A DNA stretch of 64,000 nucleotides from Campylobacter hyointestinalis subsp. hyointestinalis (lineage in GTDB: Bacteria > Campylobacterota > Campylobacteria > Campylobacterales > Campylobacteraceae): assembly GCF_013372145.1 (NCBI RefSeq), contig NZ_CP053827.1, forward strand, positions 1,426,001 to 1,490,000, written 5' to 3'. The notes below the pieces were generated by a model, which was not told where the DNA came from, made no database searches, and was given only the letters and a program-made list of their open reading frames with translations. Every line of letters starts with the position of its first letter. Positions within the stretch are counted from its first letter, which is position 1. Both the position numbers and the translations under genes were made by a program. Shown in pieces: positions 7,773 through 17,199 of the stretch.

Positions 7773-10097
7773 TTACATTAGCTTGATGTTTTTTCTAACA
7801 ACATTTTCAAGGTATTCTGGAGAGTAAGGTTTTGTTATATACTCAGTCATACCAACTTCTACACCTCTTAAGCGATCGCTCTTACTGGTTCTACTAGTAA
7901 CTGCTATGAGAGGTAAATTCCTATATTTAGAGTATTTTCTGATCTCTCCAGCTAGTGTATATCCGTCCATTCTTGGCATTTCTATATCTATTAAGATAGC
8001 ATCAAGCGCATGCTCGCCTGATTTTACTAAATTTAACGCTTCAACGCCGTTTGTCGCCTCTATAACCGTTATGCCTAGTGGTTCTAATGATTTTTGCATT
8101 ATAGTTCTATCCATTTTCGAGTCATCAACTATAAGAACTTTATAATCACTAGGTTTTTCTTTCGTCACAGCTTTAACAGTGGATTCTATGCTGGCTCTTA
8201 TATCTATCTTGATCTCTTTTGCCATATCCATTATCATACCGACATCTACTATAAGCGTTACTTTACCATCTCCTCTTATCGTACCACCGGCTATTCCTCT
8301 AATGTTTTGCAAATAATTTCCAAGCGATTTGATAACTATCTCTTCTTGACCTATCAAGTGATCAACGATGATACCTAGCTTACTTTCAGCTACATTTATA
8401 ACTACTACGTAAGTTTGATCTCCACTTTCAAATACCTGCTTTACGCCAAACAGATCGCTAAGCCTAACAAGACTAAGCACCTCATCTCTAAGGCGAAGAA
8501 CGTTTTTACCTTCTATAGTGTAGATGTCTTCTACAGGTACTCTGACTGTCTCTTTGACGCTTGCTAAAGGAATAGCGTAAAACTCTTCTTGCGAACCTAC
8601 TAGAAGCGATTGTATGATGGCTAGAGTTAGAGGTATTTTTAGTTTGATTATAGTACCACGTCCTGGCTCGCTATCTATATCTATAATACCATTTAGCTTG
8701 TCGATATTTGTTTTAACAACGTCCATTCCGACGCCACGTCCGCTTACGTTTGTAACTTTTTTAGCCATAGAAAATCCAGGTTTAAATACAAGAGCATAAG
8801 CCTCTTTATCACTCATAGCATCTGCTTCTCTCTCAGTGATGATACCACGCTCTACAGCTTTAGCTTTTACAGCTATAGGGTCTATTCCCTTACCATCATC
8901 GACTATTTCTATGACTATGTGATTTCCCTCATTATAAGCTTTTAGCTGGATGGTGCCTTTTTCTGGTTTGCCAACTTTAATCCTATCTTTTGGCTCTTCG
9001 ACGCCGTGGTCGCAAGAATTTCTAATGATATGAACTAATGGATCGCCTATCTCTTCAACGATGGACTTGTCAAGCTCAGTCTCTTCACCACTGATCTCTA
9101 GATCTATCTGCTTGCCTAGCTCACGGCTAAGGTCTCTTACCATTCTTGGGAATTTGTTAAACACTTTAGCTATCGGAAGCATCCTTGTTTTCATAACAGC
9201 AAGCTGTATATCTGTGGTAACTAGACTTAAGCTTGAAACAACTTGATTTAACTCTTCGAGGAATTTTTCACCCTCATATCTCTCTTCTACATCATCATAT
9301 ATCTTAAGAAGTCTATTTTTACCTAAAACAAGCTCACCGATCAAGTTCATAAGATTATCGAGTCTTTTTACCTCAACACGTATGGTTTGCTCCATCGCCG
9401 CGCCCCCGCTTTGAGCTACTTGATTAGCAGCCGGTTTTTCTTTTGGGGACGGTGCTGGTTCAGGTTTTTTGATATCAGGCTCTGGTTTTGTCTCTTGTTT
9501 TGGAGCTTCGTTTTTCTTATTTTCTTTTCTCGCTTTATCTTCGGCTTTTCTAACTTTTAAAAGTCTTTCTATCTCTGCTTCTACTTCTGCTTCGCTAAGA
9601 TTATTCACGTTTATATCTTCATCGTTAGATTCTGGCGCTTCTTGCGATACTTCCTCACTTACTTGCTCTTGTTCGCTTTGTTTTGCTTGTTCAGTAGGCA
9701 AATCTTCACCTTCACTTATCGCAGTAAGTCTTGTGCAAATATCGCTGATATCGATACCAGCACTCGCATCGCTGCCATTGTCTCTGATGCTTTTTAATAG
9801 AGCTTTCATCATATCTACAGATTCAAGTACAACATCCATGATATCAGGAGTTATCTTTAAGTCTCCATGGCGTGCTTTATTTAAAACGTCTTCCATATGA
9901 TGAGTAAGTTTTGTGAGTATATCAAAATTTAAAAAAGATGAACTCCCTTTAACAGTATGCGCAACACGGAATATACGATTTAAAAGCTCCAAATCTTCCG
10001 GATTTGCTTCAAGTTCTACTAGATCGTGATCAATCTGTTCAATAAGTTCAAACGCTTCAACTAAAAAGTCTTCGAGTATTTCTTGCATATCGTCCAT
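7773..10097 (-). CDS. cheA: Chemotaxis histidine kinase CheA with C-terminal receiver (CheAY)
   Basis: A 774-residue hybrid kinase. Domains: HPt about 1-105 with phospho-acceptor His47 (RVAHTVKGSSSF); an acidic/Pro-rich linker; dimerisation domain about 240-300; HATPase_c (N-box IIRNSCDHGVEEP, G-boxes VDDGKGID and VSGRGVGMDVVKTN); a CheW-like domain (GSQEEFYAIPLASVKE); and a receiver from about 650 (VLIVDDSKMD, LIDIEMPRMDGY, TSRTSKSD, ITKPYSPE). The receiver fusion is characteristic of Campylobacter/Helicobacter and is proposed to act as a phosphate sink. No CheY or CheB/CheR gene is in this window. Confidence 0.97.
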   Translation of the reverse strand: MDDMQEILEDFLVEAFELIEQIDHDLVELEANPEDLELLNRIFRVAHTVKGSSSFLNFDILTKLTHHMEDVLNKARHGDLKITPDIMDVVLESVDMMKALLKSIRDNGSDASAGIDISDICTRLTAISEGEDLPTEQAKQSEQEQVSEEVSQEAPESNDEDINVNNLSEAEVEAEIERLLKVRKAEDKARKENKKNEAPKQETKPEPDIKKPEPAPSPKEKPAANQVAQSGGAAMEQTIRVEVKRLDNLMNLIGELVLGKNRLLKIYDDVEERYEGEKFLEELNQVVSSLSLVTTDIQLAVMKTRMLPIAKVFNKFPRMVRDLSRELGKQIDLEISGEETELDKSIVEEIGDPLVHIIRNSCDHGVEEPKDRIKVGKPEKGTIQLKAYNEGNHIVIEIVDDGKGIDPIAVKAKAVERGIITEREADAMSDKEAYALVFKPGFSMAKKVTNVSGRGVGMDVVKTNIDKLNGIIDIDSEPGRGTIIKLKIPLTLAIIQSLLVGSQEEFYAIPLASVKETVRVPVEDIYTIEGKNVLRLRDEVLSLVRLSDLFGVKQVFESGDQTYVVVINVAESKLGIIVDHLIGQEEIVIKSLGNYLQNIRGIAGGTIRGDGKVTLIVDVGMIMDMAKEIKIDIRASIESTVKAVTKEKPSDYKVLIVDDSKMDRTIMQKSLEPLGITVIEATNGVEALNLVKSGEHALDAILIDIEMPRMDGYTLAGEIRKYSKYRNLPLIAVTSRTSKSDRLRGVEVGMTEYITKPYSPEYLENVVRKNIKLM

Positions 10098-10100
10098 AAA

Positions 10101-11063
10101 TCACCTCTTATCTAAATATTTTTTATGAGCATCTATCACTTTTATGACCTCTTTGTAAAGCTGAGTAGCGTTAAATTTAGTCAAGTATCCATCAGCTCCA
10201 GCCTCTTTTCCGTGCATTTCACTAAATTCATTGCTAAGAGACGAGTTGAAAATAATAGGAATATTTGCAAATCTCTTGTCTTCTTTCAAGCTAGCTGCAA
10301 AGTGAAAACCGTCCATCTGAGGCATCTCGATATCACTTATGATAACTCTTAAGTTTTGCTCTAGATCTTCTTTATAAAGAGCGTAAAGATCATTTATCTT
10401 TTCTAGCCCCTCTGCTCCGTCTTTTGCTTCAACAACCCTAAGTCCCATTTTCGTAAGAGCATCACCGACCAAACGTCTTGCAGTAAGACTATCATCTAAC
10501 ACCAAAGCCATACCGCTAAGTTGAGTCATCTCATCTACTTCCATCTCGATCTTTGGCTGATAAATTCCAAGTTCTTCAACTATGCTTTCTAAATCCAAGA
10601 TCAAAAGAACTTCATCATTTTCTATCCTAGTTACGCCGGTTATCTTTGATTTATCAAGAGTACCATTTCCGACGCCGCCGCTAAAATTTGCCGGTTCGAT
10701 ATCTTTCCAGTTTATACGACGAATTCTTTTTGCTTCATGGACGATAAATCCTATAAATATATCGCTAAACTCAGCGATGATAACACGAGGTTTTAATATA
10801 CTATCTTTTGGCTCGATTATATTCATCCATTTTGCTAAATTTATAACAGGGATAACCACACCGCGAAGATCAAAAATACCTTCTATATAGTCTGGGACTC
10901 CCGGAAGTTCGGTAAGATTTGGCATTTTGATGATTTCTTTAACTTTGGCAACATTTACTCCGTAAATTCCTTCATAAACTCTATCTTCGCCTTGTTTAAA
11001 TATACGAAAATCAACAAGCTCCATCTCATTCGAACCCGTTTTAAGAATATTATCATCAAACAT
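10101..11063 (-). CDS. cheV: Chemotaxis protein CheV (CheW-receiver fusion)
   Basis: A 320-residue coupling protein with a CheW-like domain (about 10-165: VAKVKEIIKMPNLTELPG, IEGIFDLRGVVIPVINL) and a C-terminal receiver (about 180-315: LVLDDSLTARR, ISDIEMPQMDGF, FNSSLSNEF, LTKFNATQ). CheV adapts receptor-kinase coupling through phosphorylation. It is first of the three chemotaxis genes and overlaps the upstream metallophosphoesterase by 8 nt. Confidence 0.96.
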   Translation of the reverse strand: MFDDNILKTGSNEMELVDFRIFKQGEDRVYEGIYGVNVAKVKEIIKMPNLTELPGVPDYIEGIFDLRGVVIPVINLAKWMNIIEPKDSILKPRVIIAEFSDIFIGFIVHEAKRIRRINWKDIEPANFSGGVGNGTLDKSKITGVTRIENDEVLLILDLESIVEELGIYQPKIEMEVDEMTQLSGMALVLDDSLTARRLVGDALTKMGLRVVEAKDGAEGLEKINDLYALYKEDLEQNLRVIISDIEMPQMDGFHFAASLKEDKRFANIPIIFNSSLSNEFSEMHGKEAGADGYLTKFNATQLYKEVIKVIDAHKKYLDKR

Positions 11064-11778
11064 TTGGGCTCCTTAAGATTTGAAATTTCATTTCATCTGT
11101 GTATTCTACTATAAAATACCTTTGTTCACACGCAAAACAAGGTAAATTTATATAAATTTTATCATCAAACCGTAAATTTACACCTTGATGATAGTGTCCT
11201 TCGATGATTTTTGGAGTTTGGTAGTTATAAATCTTAGCTCCAATAACAAACTCAAAATCAACTATTTTATAATCAAGTCGCTTTATAGCTTGAGCTGCTA
11301 AAATCAGCTTTGATATCTTAAATTTAAAAAATCTATCTATGAGATCCATTATCCATAAAAATGATTTATTTCTCAAAAATCTAAGAGCCAAGCTCTCAAA
11401 CGGCTTTAAAAAAATATCGCCGTGTGCTAAACTGACTTTTTGTCCAAATTTATCTGTAAAAATTTGAGGCTGAGCATAAATGTTAAACACTTCTATGTTT
11501 GGGAAAATTTCAGCAAGATTATAATCATGATTTCCCTCGAAATAATAAATTTTCATCTCTTTACTAAGTTCGTTTAAAAGCTCAATTTGGTCTTTAAAAA
11601 ACTCTTTAGAATAAGTCGTATTTGAGAGATAATCAAACATATCTCCCATTATAAAAAGCTGTGGCGGCGTAGAGATGGCTCCATTTTTTAAAGATTTTAG
11701 AAAATTTAAAAAACCTTTTTTGTTTGCATTATCATGAGCATCGGCTATAAACAAAGCGCCGTCTAGAATTTCTCTCAT
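11056..11778 (-). CDS. Calcineurin-like metallophosphoesterase, LpxH-like
   Basis: A 240-residue phosphoesterase with the metal-binding set: ADAHDN (D-x-H), MGDMFDYL (GDxxD), EGNHDYN (GNHD), SLAHGDI, and GHYHQG at the C-terminal side. The arrangement resembles UDP-2,3-diacylglucosamine hydrolase (LpxH), and lpxB lies three genes upstream, so a lipid A role is plausible. Sequence inspection cannot separate LpxH from other phosphoesterases. It overlaps argC by 4 nt and cheV by 8 nt. Confidence 0.8.
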   Translation of the reverse strand: MREILDGALFIADAHDNANKKGFLNFLKSLKNGAISTPPQLFIMGDMFDYLSNTTYSKEFFKDQIELLNELSKEMKIYYFEGNHDYNLAEIFPNIEVFNIYAQPQIFTDKFGQKVSLAHGDIFLKPFESLALRFLRNKSFLWIMDLIDRFFKFKISKLILAAQAIKRLDYKIVDFEFVIGAKIYNYQTPKIIEGHYHQGVNLRFDDKIYINLPCFACEQRYFIVEYTDEMKFQILRSPNV

Positions 11779-12803
11779 ATAGAGTCGCCGACTAAAGGAA
11801 GCCCTAAGCTTTCATCAAAACCAAACATCAAATTTGCATTTGCTAAGGCCTGAGATGAAGCGCCACGAAGAAGATTATCTATGCCACTATTTATCCAAAT
11901 CTTACCATCATTATTTATCGCAAAAATATCACAAAAATGTGTTCCGGCGACATCTTTGATACTAACAGGCTCACGCCTAATGCGTATAAACTTCTCATTT
12001 TTATAAAAATCTCTTAAAATCTGAAGTGGATCAATACCCTTAAACTCATCTTTAAGAACCAAAAAACTACTCACTAACATTCCACGAGTAAGCGGTACTA
12101 AATGCGGCACGAACATTACATCAATATCATCTTTTAAACAGTCTTTGCGATTTTTATTTAAGTGCTCTTTTATCTCGCCCTCATGACGATGCGTAAGAGG
12201 ACTATAAGCATTTACGTTTTCATTTACGCTTACAAAATGGCTAGTTTGTTTTAAGCTTTTTCCAGCACCGCTAAGACCGCTTTTTGCATCTATCATTACA
12301 CCAAATTTAGGCTCTAACATATCTGCAAACGGTAGTAAAGCTAAAAGTGAGCAAGTAGGATAACATCCCGGATTTGCTATCAAATTTGCGGTTTTTATCT
12401 TATTTCTATTTATCTCTACTAGTCCATAAACAGCATCTTTTAATCCATCTTTATCTAAATGAGGACAATAATTTCTCTCATAATTTTCTAAACTCACTCG
12501 GTAATCAGCAGAAAGATCGACTATCTTTACGCCTGAGCCTCTCAACTCTTTAGCCACTTTCATACCTTCAGTATGAGGAAGCGCTAAAAATAGAAGTTTG
12601 CAACGCTTTTTTGCTTCATTTGTATCTGCGACTTCAACTTTTAAATTTAGTACATTTTTAAGACTTGGAAATATATCTTCAAGCTCATTTTGACTAGTTG
12701 CCCCTGCATAGCAAAGCTCAAAATTTGGATGATTTATCAAAAGTTTTACTAATTCAAGTCCGGTATATCCACTGATTCCTATTATGCCGACGCTTATTTT
12801 CAT
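11775..12803 (-). CDS. argC: N-acetyl-gamma-glutamyl-phosphate reductase ArgC
   Basis: A 342-residue NADPH-dependent reductase for the third step of arginine synthesis. N-terminal Rossmann motif VGIIGISGYTGLELVKLL, catalytic Cys in ANPGCYPTCSLLAL, a substrate His in SPLTHRHEGEI, and the HLVPLTRGM segment. Length is normal. It is embedded in the operon 8 nt after greA and overlaps the metallophosphoesterase by 4 nt. Confidence 0.96.
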   Translation of the reverse strand: MKISVGIIGISGYTGLELVKLLINHPNFELCYAGATSQNELEDIFPSLKNVLNLKVEVADTNEAKKRCKLLFLALPHTEGMKVAKELRGSGVKIVDLSADYRVSLENYERNYCPHLDKDGLKDAVYGLVEINRNKIKTANLIANPGCYPTCSLLALLPFADMLEPKFGVMIDAKSGLSGAGKSLKQTSHFVSVNENVNAYSPLTHRHEGEIKEHLNKNRKDCLKDDIDVMFVPHLVPLTRGMLVSSFLVLKDEFKGIDPLQILRDFYKNEKFIRIRREPVSIKDVAGTHFCDIFAINNDGKIWINSGIDNLLRGASSQALANANLMFGFDESLGLPLVGDSI

Positions 12804-12811
12804 CTTTAACC

Positions 12812-13297
12812 TTAACTAAATTTGATCGGTTTATAGAATACTGAAACTATCTCTATCTCGCTTCTTCCATTTGGCAAAGTTAGTACCACGTCATCGCCTT
12901 CACTTTTGCCTATGAGTTGTTTTGCAAGAGGAGTATTTATGCTGATAAGACCCAACTCTAGGTTACTTTCGCTGATACCCACTATAGTATAAGTCGTTTC
13001 AAGCTCGGTATCAACATCCATTATAGTAACTGTTGAGCCAAATTTAACCTTGTCGTGTTCATACTCGCTAGGATCTACGACTTTTGCCCTACTTACTATA
13101 TCGCTAAGCTCGGCTATACGGTTTTCTATAAAAGCTTGTTTTTCTCTAGCTGCGTGATACTCTGAGTTTTCTTTTAGATCGCCATGACCTCTTGCAATGT
13201 CGATTTCTTCAACGATAGCAGGTCTTTGGACGAGCTTTAGATCTCTAAGCTCCGCAGTGATTTTCTCATAACCATAAATTGTCATCGGTTCGGTCAT
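12812..13297 (-). CDS. greA: Transcription elongation factor GreA
   Basis: A 161-residue Gre factor that rescues backtracked RNA polymerase. It has an N-terminal coiled coil ([20 protein letters not shown], with the acidic tip D..E) and a C-terminal FKBP-like domain ([20 protein letters not shown]). It lies between lpxB (40-nt gap) and argC (8-nt gap). Confidence 0.96.
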   Translation of the reverse strand: MTEPMTIYGYEKITAELRDLKLVQRPAIVEEIDIARGHGDLKENSEYHAAREKQAFIENRIAELSDIVSRAKVVDPSEYEHDKVKFGSTVTIMDVDTELETTYTIVGISESNLELGLISINTPLAKQLIGKSEGDDVVLTLPNGRSEIEIVSVFYKPIKFS

Positions 13298-13337
13298 TTT
13301 TCACCTCTATTTACATTTTAAACTGACCCTATTTTAT

Positions 13338-14369
13338 CTAAATTTGGCTTAAAAGTATATCGGCGACTTTTTTAGCGCTTCCATGTTTTAAGTAGTCTCT
13401 AAGCTCTTTGCAAGCTCGTAAAAACTTACTTTTATCACAATTTTTATACTCATCAAGCAAAGCTTTTTTACTAACTTGCTCTTGGATCAACTCAACATTT
13501 AGCGCCTCTTTACCCATAAAATCAAATATAATATTTGCAAGTCCTACGTGTTTTAGTTTTACAAGCTTTCTAGCAAGCCATATATCGATCGCTTTTGCTT
13601 TATAGCAAAGCACAAAAGGAGTTCCTATAAGAGCCGCTTCAAGAGTAGCAGTTCCAGAACACACAAAGGCAAATTCACTTTGTAAAAGGGCTTTATGAGT
13701 ATCAAAAACCACTTGAAACTCACTCACGTCGCCATAAATTTCATCTATATCATTCTTTAAATTTGGCGGCACTACTAAAAGTTTTTTACCATTTAAGCTT
13801 AATGCGACTTCTTTATATACAGGCATTAGTTTAGTTATCTCTGATTTCCTTGAACCCGGTAAAAACGCTACGATTTGGCTATTTAAAAGTTCTCTTTTTT
13901 GCACCTTTATCTCATCAAGCAAAGGATGACCTACGTAGTTTGAGCGCGAATAAAATGAAGCGTCAAAAGGTAAGATAGAAGCTAGATTGTCGCAGTATTT
14001 CTCCACTTTAGCTACGCGTCCACTTTTCCACGCCCAAACTTGTGGAAGTATGTAGTAAGTTATCTCACATTTTAAACCGGCTTCTTTTATAGCTTTTGCT
14101 AAAGGTAGGTTAAAAGCAGGACTATCTATAAGCAAAACCTTATCGCAGTTTTCAGCAAGCAAAACCATCTGTTTTAAAGCTTTTTTTGCCTTAAAAATTA
14201 GCGGTAAGATCTCCACAAATCCCATAGCTGAAAACTCTTTACTATCGTAAAGCACCTCACCGAATTTCTTATCAAAAATCCCACAGATTTCGCTATTTTT
14301 TAAATGCTTTAAAACCTCTGCTAAATGTAAATTCGCCGAAGCTTCAAGGCAAGAAACTAAAATTTTCAT
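13338..14369 (-). CDS. lpxB: Lipid-A-disaccharide synthase LpxB
   Basis: A GT19 glycosyltransferase that joins UDP-2,3-diacylglucosamine and lipid X at the inner membrane. Markers: CLEASANLHLAEVL at the start, VLLIDSPAFNLPLAKAI, YILPQVWAWKSGRV, VGHPLLDE, LPGSRKSEI and CSGTATLEAALIGTPFV. An ATG nine codons further upstream overlaps the TATAAT promoter box. I therefore chose MKILVSCLEAS at 14369 (AGGA 8 nt upstream), giving 343 residues. It is the first gene of a run reaching pilT or pth. Confidence 0.93.
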   Translation of the reverse strand: MKILVSCLEASANLHLAEVLKHLKNSEICGIFDKKFGEVLYDSKEFSAMGFVEILPLIFKAKKALKQMVLLAENCDKVLLIDSPAFNLPLAKAIKEAGLKCEITYYILPQVWAWKSGRVAKVEKYCDNLASILPFDASFYSRSNYVGHPLLDEIKVQKRELLNSQIVAFLPGSRKSEITKLMPVYKEVALSLNGKKLLVVPPNLKNDIDEIYGDVSEFQVVFDTHKALLQSEFAFVCSGTATLEAALIGTPFVLCYKAKAIDIWLARKLVKLKHVGLANIIFDFMGKEALNVELIQEQVSKKALLDEYKNCDKSKFLRACKELRDYLKHGSAKKVADILLSQI

Positions 14370-14394
14370 AAAAGGCGTCCTATCTTTTTGTTTC

Positions 14395-14400
14395 ATTATA
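14395..14400 (-). promoter_or_regulatory. -10 box for the lpxB operon
   Basis: TATAAT on the reverse strand about 25 nt upstream of the chosen lpxB start, in the divergent lpxB/surE region. It overlaps the alternative upstream ATG, which argues against that ATG being used. Confidence 0.6.
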
Positions 14401-14447
14401 TCAAAAATTTAAAAAGTTCGGGTAAAATGACTATAAAGGGGTAATAA

Positions 14448-15218
14448 TTGAAAGAAATTTTAATAACAAACGATGATGGATTTGAAGCTTTAGGCATCAG
14501 AGCTTTAAGAAATGCTTTAAAAGACATAGCAAAAGTAACCGTAGTCGCTCCAAGTAGCGAAAAATCAGCTTGTTCGCACTCCATAACATTAACTCGTCCA
14601 CTTAGATTTATACAGCTTGATGATGGCTTTTTTAAGCTTGATGACGCAACGCCGAGCGATTGTATATACCTTGCGCTTGAAACGATGTATAAACATAAAA
14701 AACCAGATCTTATCATAAGTGGTATAAATCACGGAGCAAATTTGGGCGAAGATATCACGTATTCAGGAACTTGTGGAGGTGCTATGGAAGGTACTTTACA
14801 AGGCGTAGCGTCTATGGCGATATCTCTTTTATATAAAAACGATAGCATAGACAAATACGGTTTTGATCTAGCTTGCGAGATCAGCGCAGACATAGTAAAG
14901 AGTATATTTGAAAAAGGCTTTCCGCTAAATGGTAGAGAGTTTTTAAATTTAAACATTCCAGCAGTCCCAAAAAGCGAATACAAAGGGCTAAAAATAGTCC
15001 CAGCAGGACATCAAGCATATAATACAAACGCCGAACTTCATAGAAATCCAAGAGGACTAGAGTACTACTGGCTAGGAACGCCAAATATCCACTATCACGA
15101 AGATAACGAAAACGAGTGTGATTTAGTAGCCGCATTTGATGGATATGCATCTCTAACCCCTATAAAGCTTGATATGACGGCTCATCATAGTATAAATAGA
15201 CTAAAAAGCTGGATCTGA
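14448..15218 (+). CDS. surE: 5'/3'-nucleotidase SurE
   Basis: A 256-residue SurE-family nucleoside monophosphate phosphatase. N-terminal LITNDDGFEALGI gives the metal-binding Asp pair; PSSEKSACSHSIT, SGINHGANLGEDITYSGT and LNLNIPAVP are family motifs. The start codon is TTG with AAAGGGG (14435-14441) 6 nt upstream. It is transcribed divergently from lpxB and overlaps tcdA by one base (TGATG). Confidence 0.95.
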   Translation: MKEILITNDDGFEALGIRALRNALKDIAKVTVVAPSSEKSACSHSITLTRPLRFIQLDDGFFKLDDATPSDCIYLALETMYKHKKPDLIISGINHGANLGEDITYSGTCGGAMEGTLQGVASMAISLLYKNDSIDKYGFDLACEISADIVKSIFEKGFPLNGREFLNLNIPAVPKSEYKGLKIVPAGHQAYNTNAELHRNPRGLEYYWLGTPNIHYHEDNENECDLVAAFDGYASLTPIKLDMTAHHSINRLKSWI

Positions 15219-15865
15219 TGCAAATAGCAGATAGATTTACAAGAGCAAAATGGCTCTTTGGAGATAAATTTGATAAATTAAGCAAAGCAAAGATTCTTGT
15301 ATGCGGATGTGGCGGCGTAGGTGGCGTATGTGCGGACGCGCTTTATAGGAGCGGAGTAACAAATTTAACCCTTATCGACTGCGATAAATTCGACATAACA
15401 AATCAAAATCGCCAAATAGGAAGCGAGTTTGTAGGAGAACTCAAAACAGACGTATTTGCTAGGCTATATCCAGGCATAAAAACGATAAATTTAAGACTAA
15501 CTCCTGAAGTAATAAACGAGTTTAATTTTGACAACTTCGACCTTGTCATCGACTGCATAGACGATATCCCAGCTAAAATAGCAATAGCTAAAATTTGTTA
15601 TAAAAAACTACTTAGCTCAATGGGTGGGGCAAAACGCACTGATCCAGCGCAAATAAAAGTCGCAAGTATCTGGAAAACCATAAACGATCCATTTGCTAGA
15701 AAAATTAGATATGAGCTTAAAAAAGCGGGATTTAAGGGAGATTATAAGGTAGTTTTCTCAACAGAAGCACCAAATTGCGTAAATTTAGGAAGCTTTATAG
15801 GCGTAACAGCGAGTTTCGGACTAAACTTAGCAAGCCTAGCTATAAAAAAGATCATAAATGCTTAA
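15218..15865 (+). CDS. tcdA: tRNA threonylcarbamoyladenosine dehydratase TcdA-like (ThiF/E1 family)
   Basis: A 215-residue E1-like adenylating enzyme. Nucleotide-binding CGCGGVGGVCADALYRSGV, then LIDCDKFDITNQNRQ (the D..D..N..R set) and DCIDDIPAKIAI, as in YgdL/CsdL/TcdA, which cyclises t6A37 in tRNA with ATP. The family also includes MoeB/ThiF, but the absence of C-terminal zinc CxxC pairs and the short length favour TcdA. It overlaps surE by one base and the next gene by 8 nt. Confidence 0.85.
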   Translation: MQIADRFTRAKWLFGDKFDKLSKAKILVCGCGGVGGVCADALYRSGVTNLTLIDCDKFDITNQNRQIGSEFVGELKTDVFARLYPGIKTINLRLTPEVINEFNFDNFDLVIDCIDDIPAKIAIAKICYKKLLSSMGGAKRTDPAQIKVASIWKTINDPFARKIRYELKKAGFKGDYKVVFSTEAPNCVNLGSFIGVTASFGLNLASLAIKKIINA

Positions 15866-16742
15866 TTTTTGGCAAAATTTTATGGTTTTACATAATCCAG
15901 TAAAAACAGAACCAAACTTAAGCAAAGTAGCAGGAAATAACGGCGAAAGCGAGTTTGCCGAGCTACTTGGGCAGATAAAACGAATTCGCGTATTTAAAAA
16001 CAAACGCATAAAAGATGATGGCGCAGGTCTTCACGAGATAGATTTTATCGTGCTTGATGGTAAAAAAATTTATCTCATAGAGATCAAAAACTGGTCTGGA
16101 AGTGTCAGCGTAAATGAAGATGATCAATGGATACAAAATAGCAAACAAAAAAGTATAAATCACTCAAATCCACTCAAAAAACTACTTAGAAATACGTCAT
16201 TTTTCGTCGCTCACTTAAGATCTCTTGGCTTTGATCTAAAAGGTTATGAAATATATCCGCAAGTTATTTTTATGAATAACTCTTTAAGGCTCGCAAAGGA
16301 GCTAAAAAACAGCATTTATATAAAAACTGGTAGAGATTTTTTAGCTATGCTAAACAGAAAAAAGAGATTTTTAAAATTCAAAAAGCAAGTAACGTTTGAT
16401 GAAAAATTAGTAAATATCCTAAACTCTCTAACAATATTTTCAAAACTACACTTATACGGTGGTGCTGAGCTTTGCGGAAATATCAGGTACTTTGTGATAA
16501 ACGGTAAAAGAACAAGGTTGCCAAAACATTTTAGAACAAATTGTTCTCTTAAATGGAACAGAAAAATTCCATTTAGCTTTTTAAGCTCACTGATAGGTAA
16601 AAAGAAAAAACTAAAGATAAAATCAAAAATATTTAAAGTAAAACCAAACGATAGCGTTGGATTTGTAGAAGCAGGGAAAAGTGGCGTTAAGCTCATAAAG
16701 TTTGGAATAATAGAAAAAATAGTCAAAGACGACGAAACTTAG
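15858..16742 (+). CDS. NERD-domain nuclease-related protein
   Basis: A 294-residue protein whose first half is a NERD domain: NNGESEFAELLGQI, then HEIDFIVLDGKKIYLIEIKNW. The last segment has the D..E-x-K pattern of PD-(D/E)xK nucleases (IDF...LIEIKNW). The C-terminal half is basic and Phe/Lys-rich with no domain I recognise. It overlaps tcdA by 8 nt and ends 34 nt from the convergent YrdC-like gene. NERD proteins are presumed nucleases in DNA processing; the role here is unknown. Confidence 0.8.
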   Translation: MLNFWQNFMVLHNPVKTEPNLSKVAGNNGESEFAELLGQIKRIRVFKNKRIKDDGAGLHEIDFIVLDGKKIYLIEIKNWSGSVSVNEDDQWIQNSKQKSINHSNPLKKLLRNTSFFVAHLRSLGFDLKGYEIYPQVIFMNNSLRLAKELKNSIYIKTGRDFLAMLNRKKRFLKFKKQVTFDEKLVNILNSLTIFSKLHLYGGAELCGNIRYFVINGKRTRLPKHFRTNCSLKWNRKIPFSFLSSLIGKKKKLKIKSKIFKVKPNDSVGFVEAGKSGVKLIKFGIIEKIVKDDET

Positions 16743-16776
16743 TGCCAAATTTTTCAAAAAACGGATACTATATGGC

Positions 16777-17199
16777 TTATCTGATTTTTAATAAATTCGT
16801 GGTTGAAAGTCTATAAATTTTTGAAGGTGCAAGCTCCTTAAAATCACTGTCTAAAATAACGTCTGCACTATTTTTTGCAAATTCTAAGTCAAATTTTTGC
16901 CCATGAAGATTTGCACTACTTGAATACACCCAGCCTATTTTATCTAAAAATTTAGCATGATCGCAGTCTTTGATAACACGAAGAGCTTTTGAATTTGGAT
17001 AAATAAAAGTCGTTTTTTTAGCACGTCTGACAAGGTTTTTAAACTTGCAAGGAACCCTAGCAAAGTTTTTTAACATTTTAAATTTACTTACGCAAATAAG
17101 GCAAGGCTGATCCAAAGGGCGATTTTTAAGTCTATTTAGCTCTTCTAAATCTTGGCTTAAAAAGCCGACCGTAGTATCTGTCTGAGCCAAATAAATCAT
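16777..17199 (-). CDS. Sua5/YciO/YrdC family protein (short)
   Basis: A 140-residue protein related to threonylcarbamoyl-AMP synthases. It starts [17 protein letters not shown] (DTT.G motif), contains KNRPLDQPCLI (KxRP) and SSSANLHGQKFD (S.SAN..G). It is shorter than E. coli TsaC (about 190 residues), as often in Campylobacter/Helicobacter. Whether it is the t6A enzyme or a paralogue is unsettled. It overlaps modD by 4 nt as the last gene of the fabZ run. The t6A-related tcdA lies nearby on the other strand. Confidence 0.8.
   Translation of the reverse strand: MIYLAQTDTTVGFLSQDLEELNRLKNRPLDQPCLICVSKFKMLKNFARVPCKFKNLVRRAKKTTFIYPNSKALRVIKDCDHAKFLDKIGWVYSSSANLHGQKFDLEFAKNSADVILDSDFKELAPSKIYRLSTTNLLKIR

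Noticed and set aside
9403-9407. C5 run inside cheA as a possible contingency tract
   Set aside because: Five bases are too short for frequent slippage, and cheA is intact.
9469-9900. 143-residue Ser/Leu-rich frame on the plus strand
   Set aside because: Antisense to the linker of cheA; composition is that of a complementary strand, with no ribosome binding site or family match.
14396-14716. 106-residue frame on the minus strand
   Set aside because: Antisense to the start of surE and overlapping the lpxB promoter.
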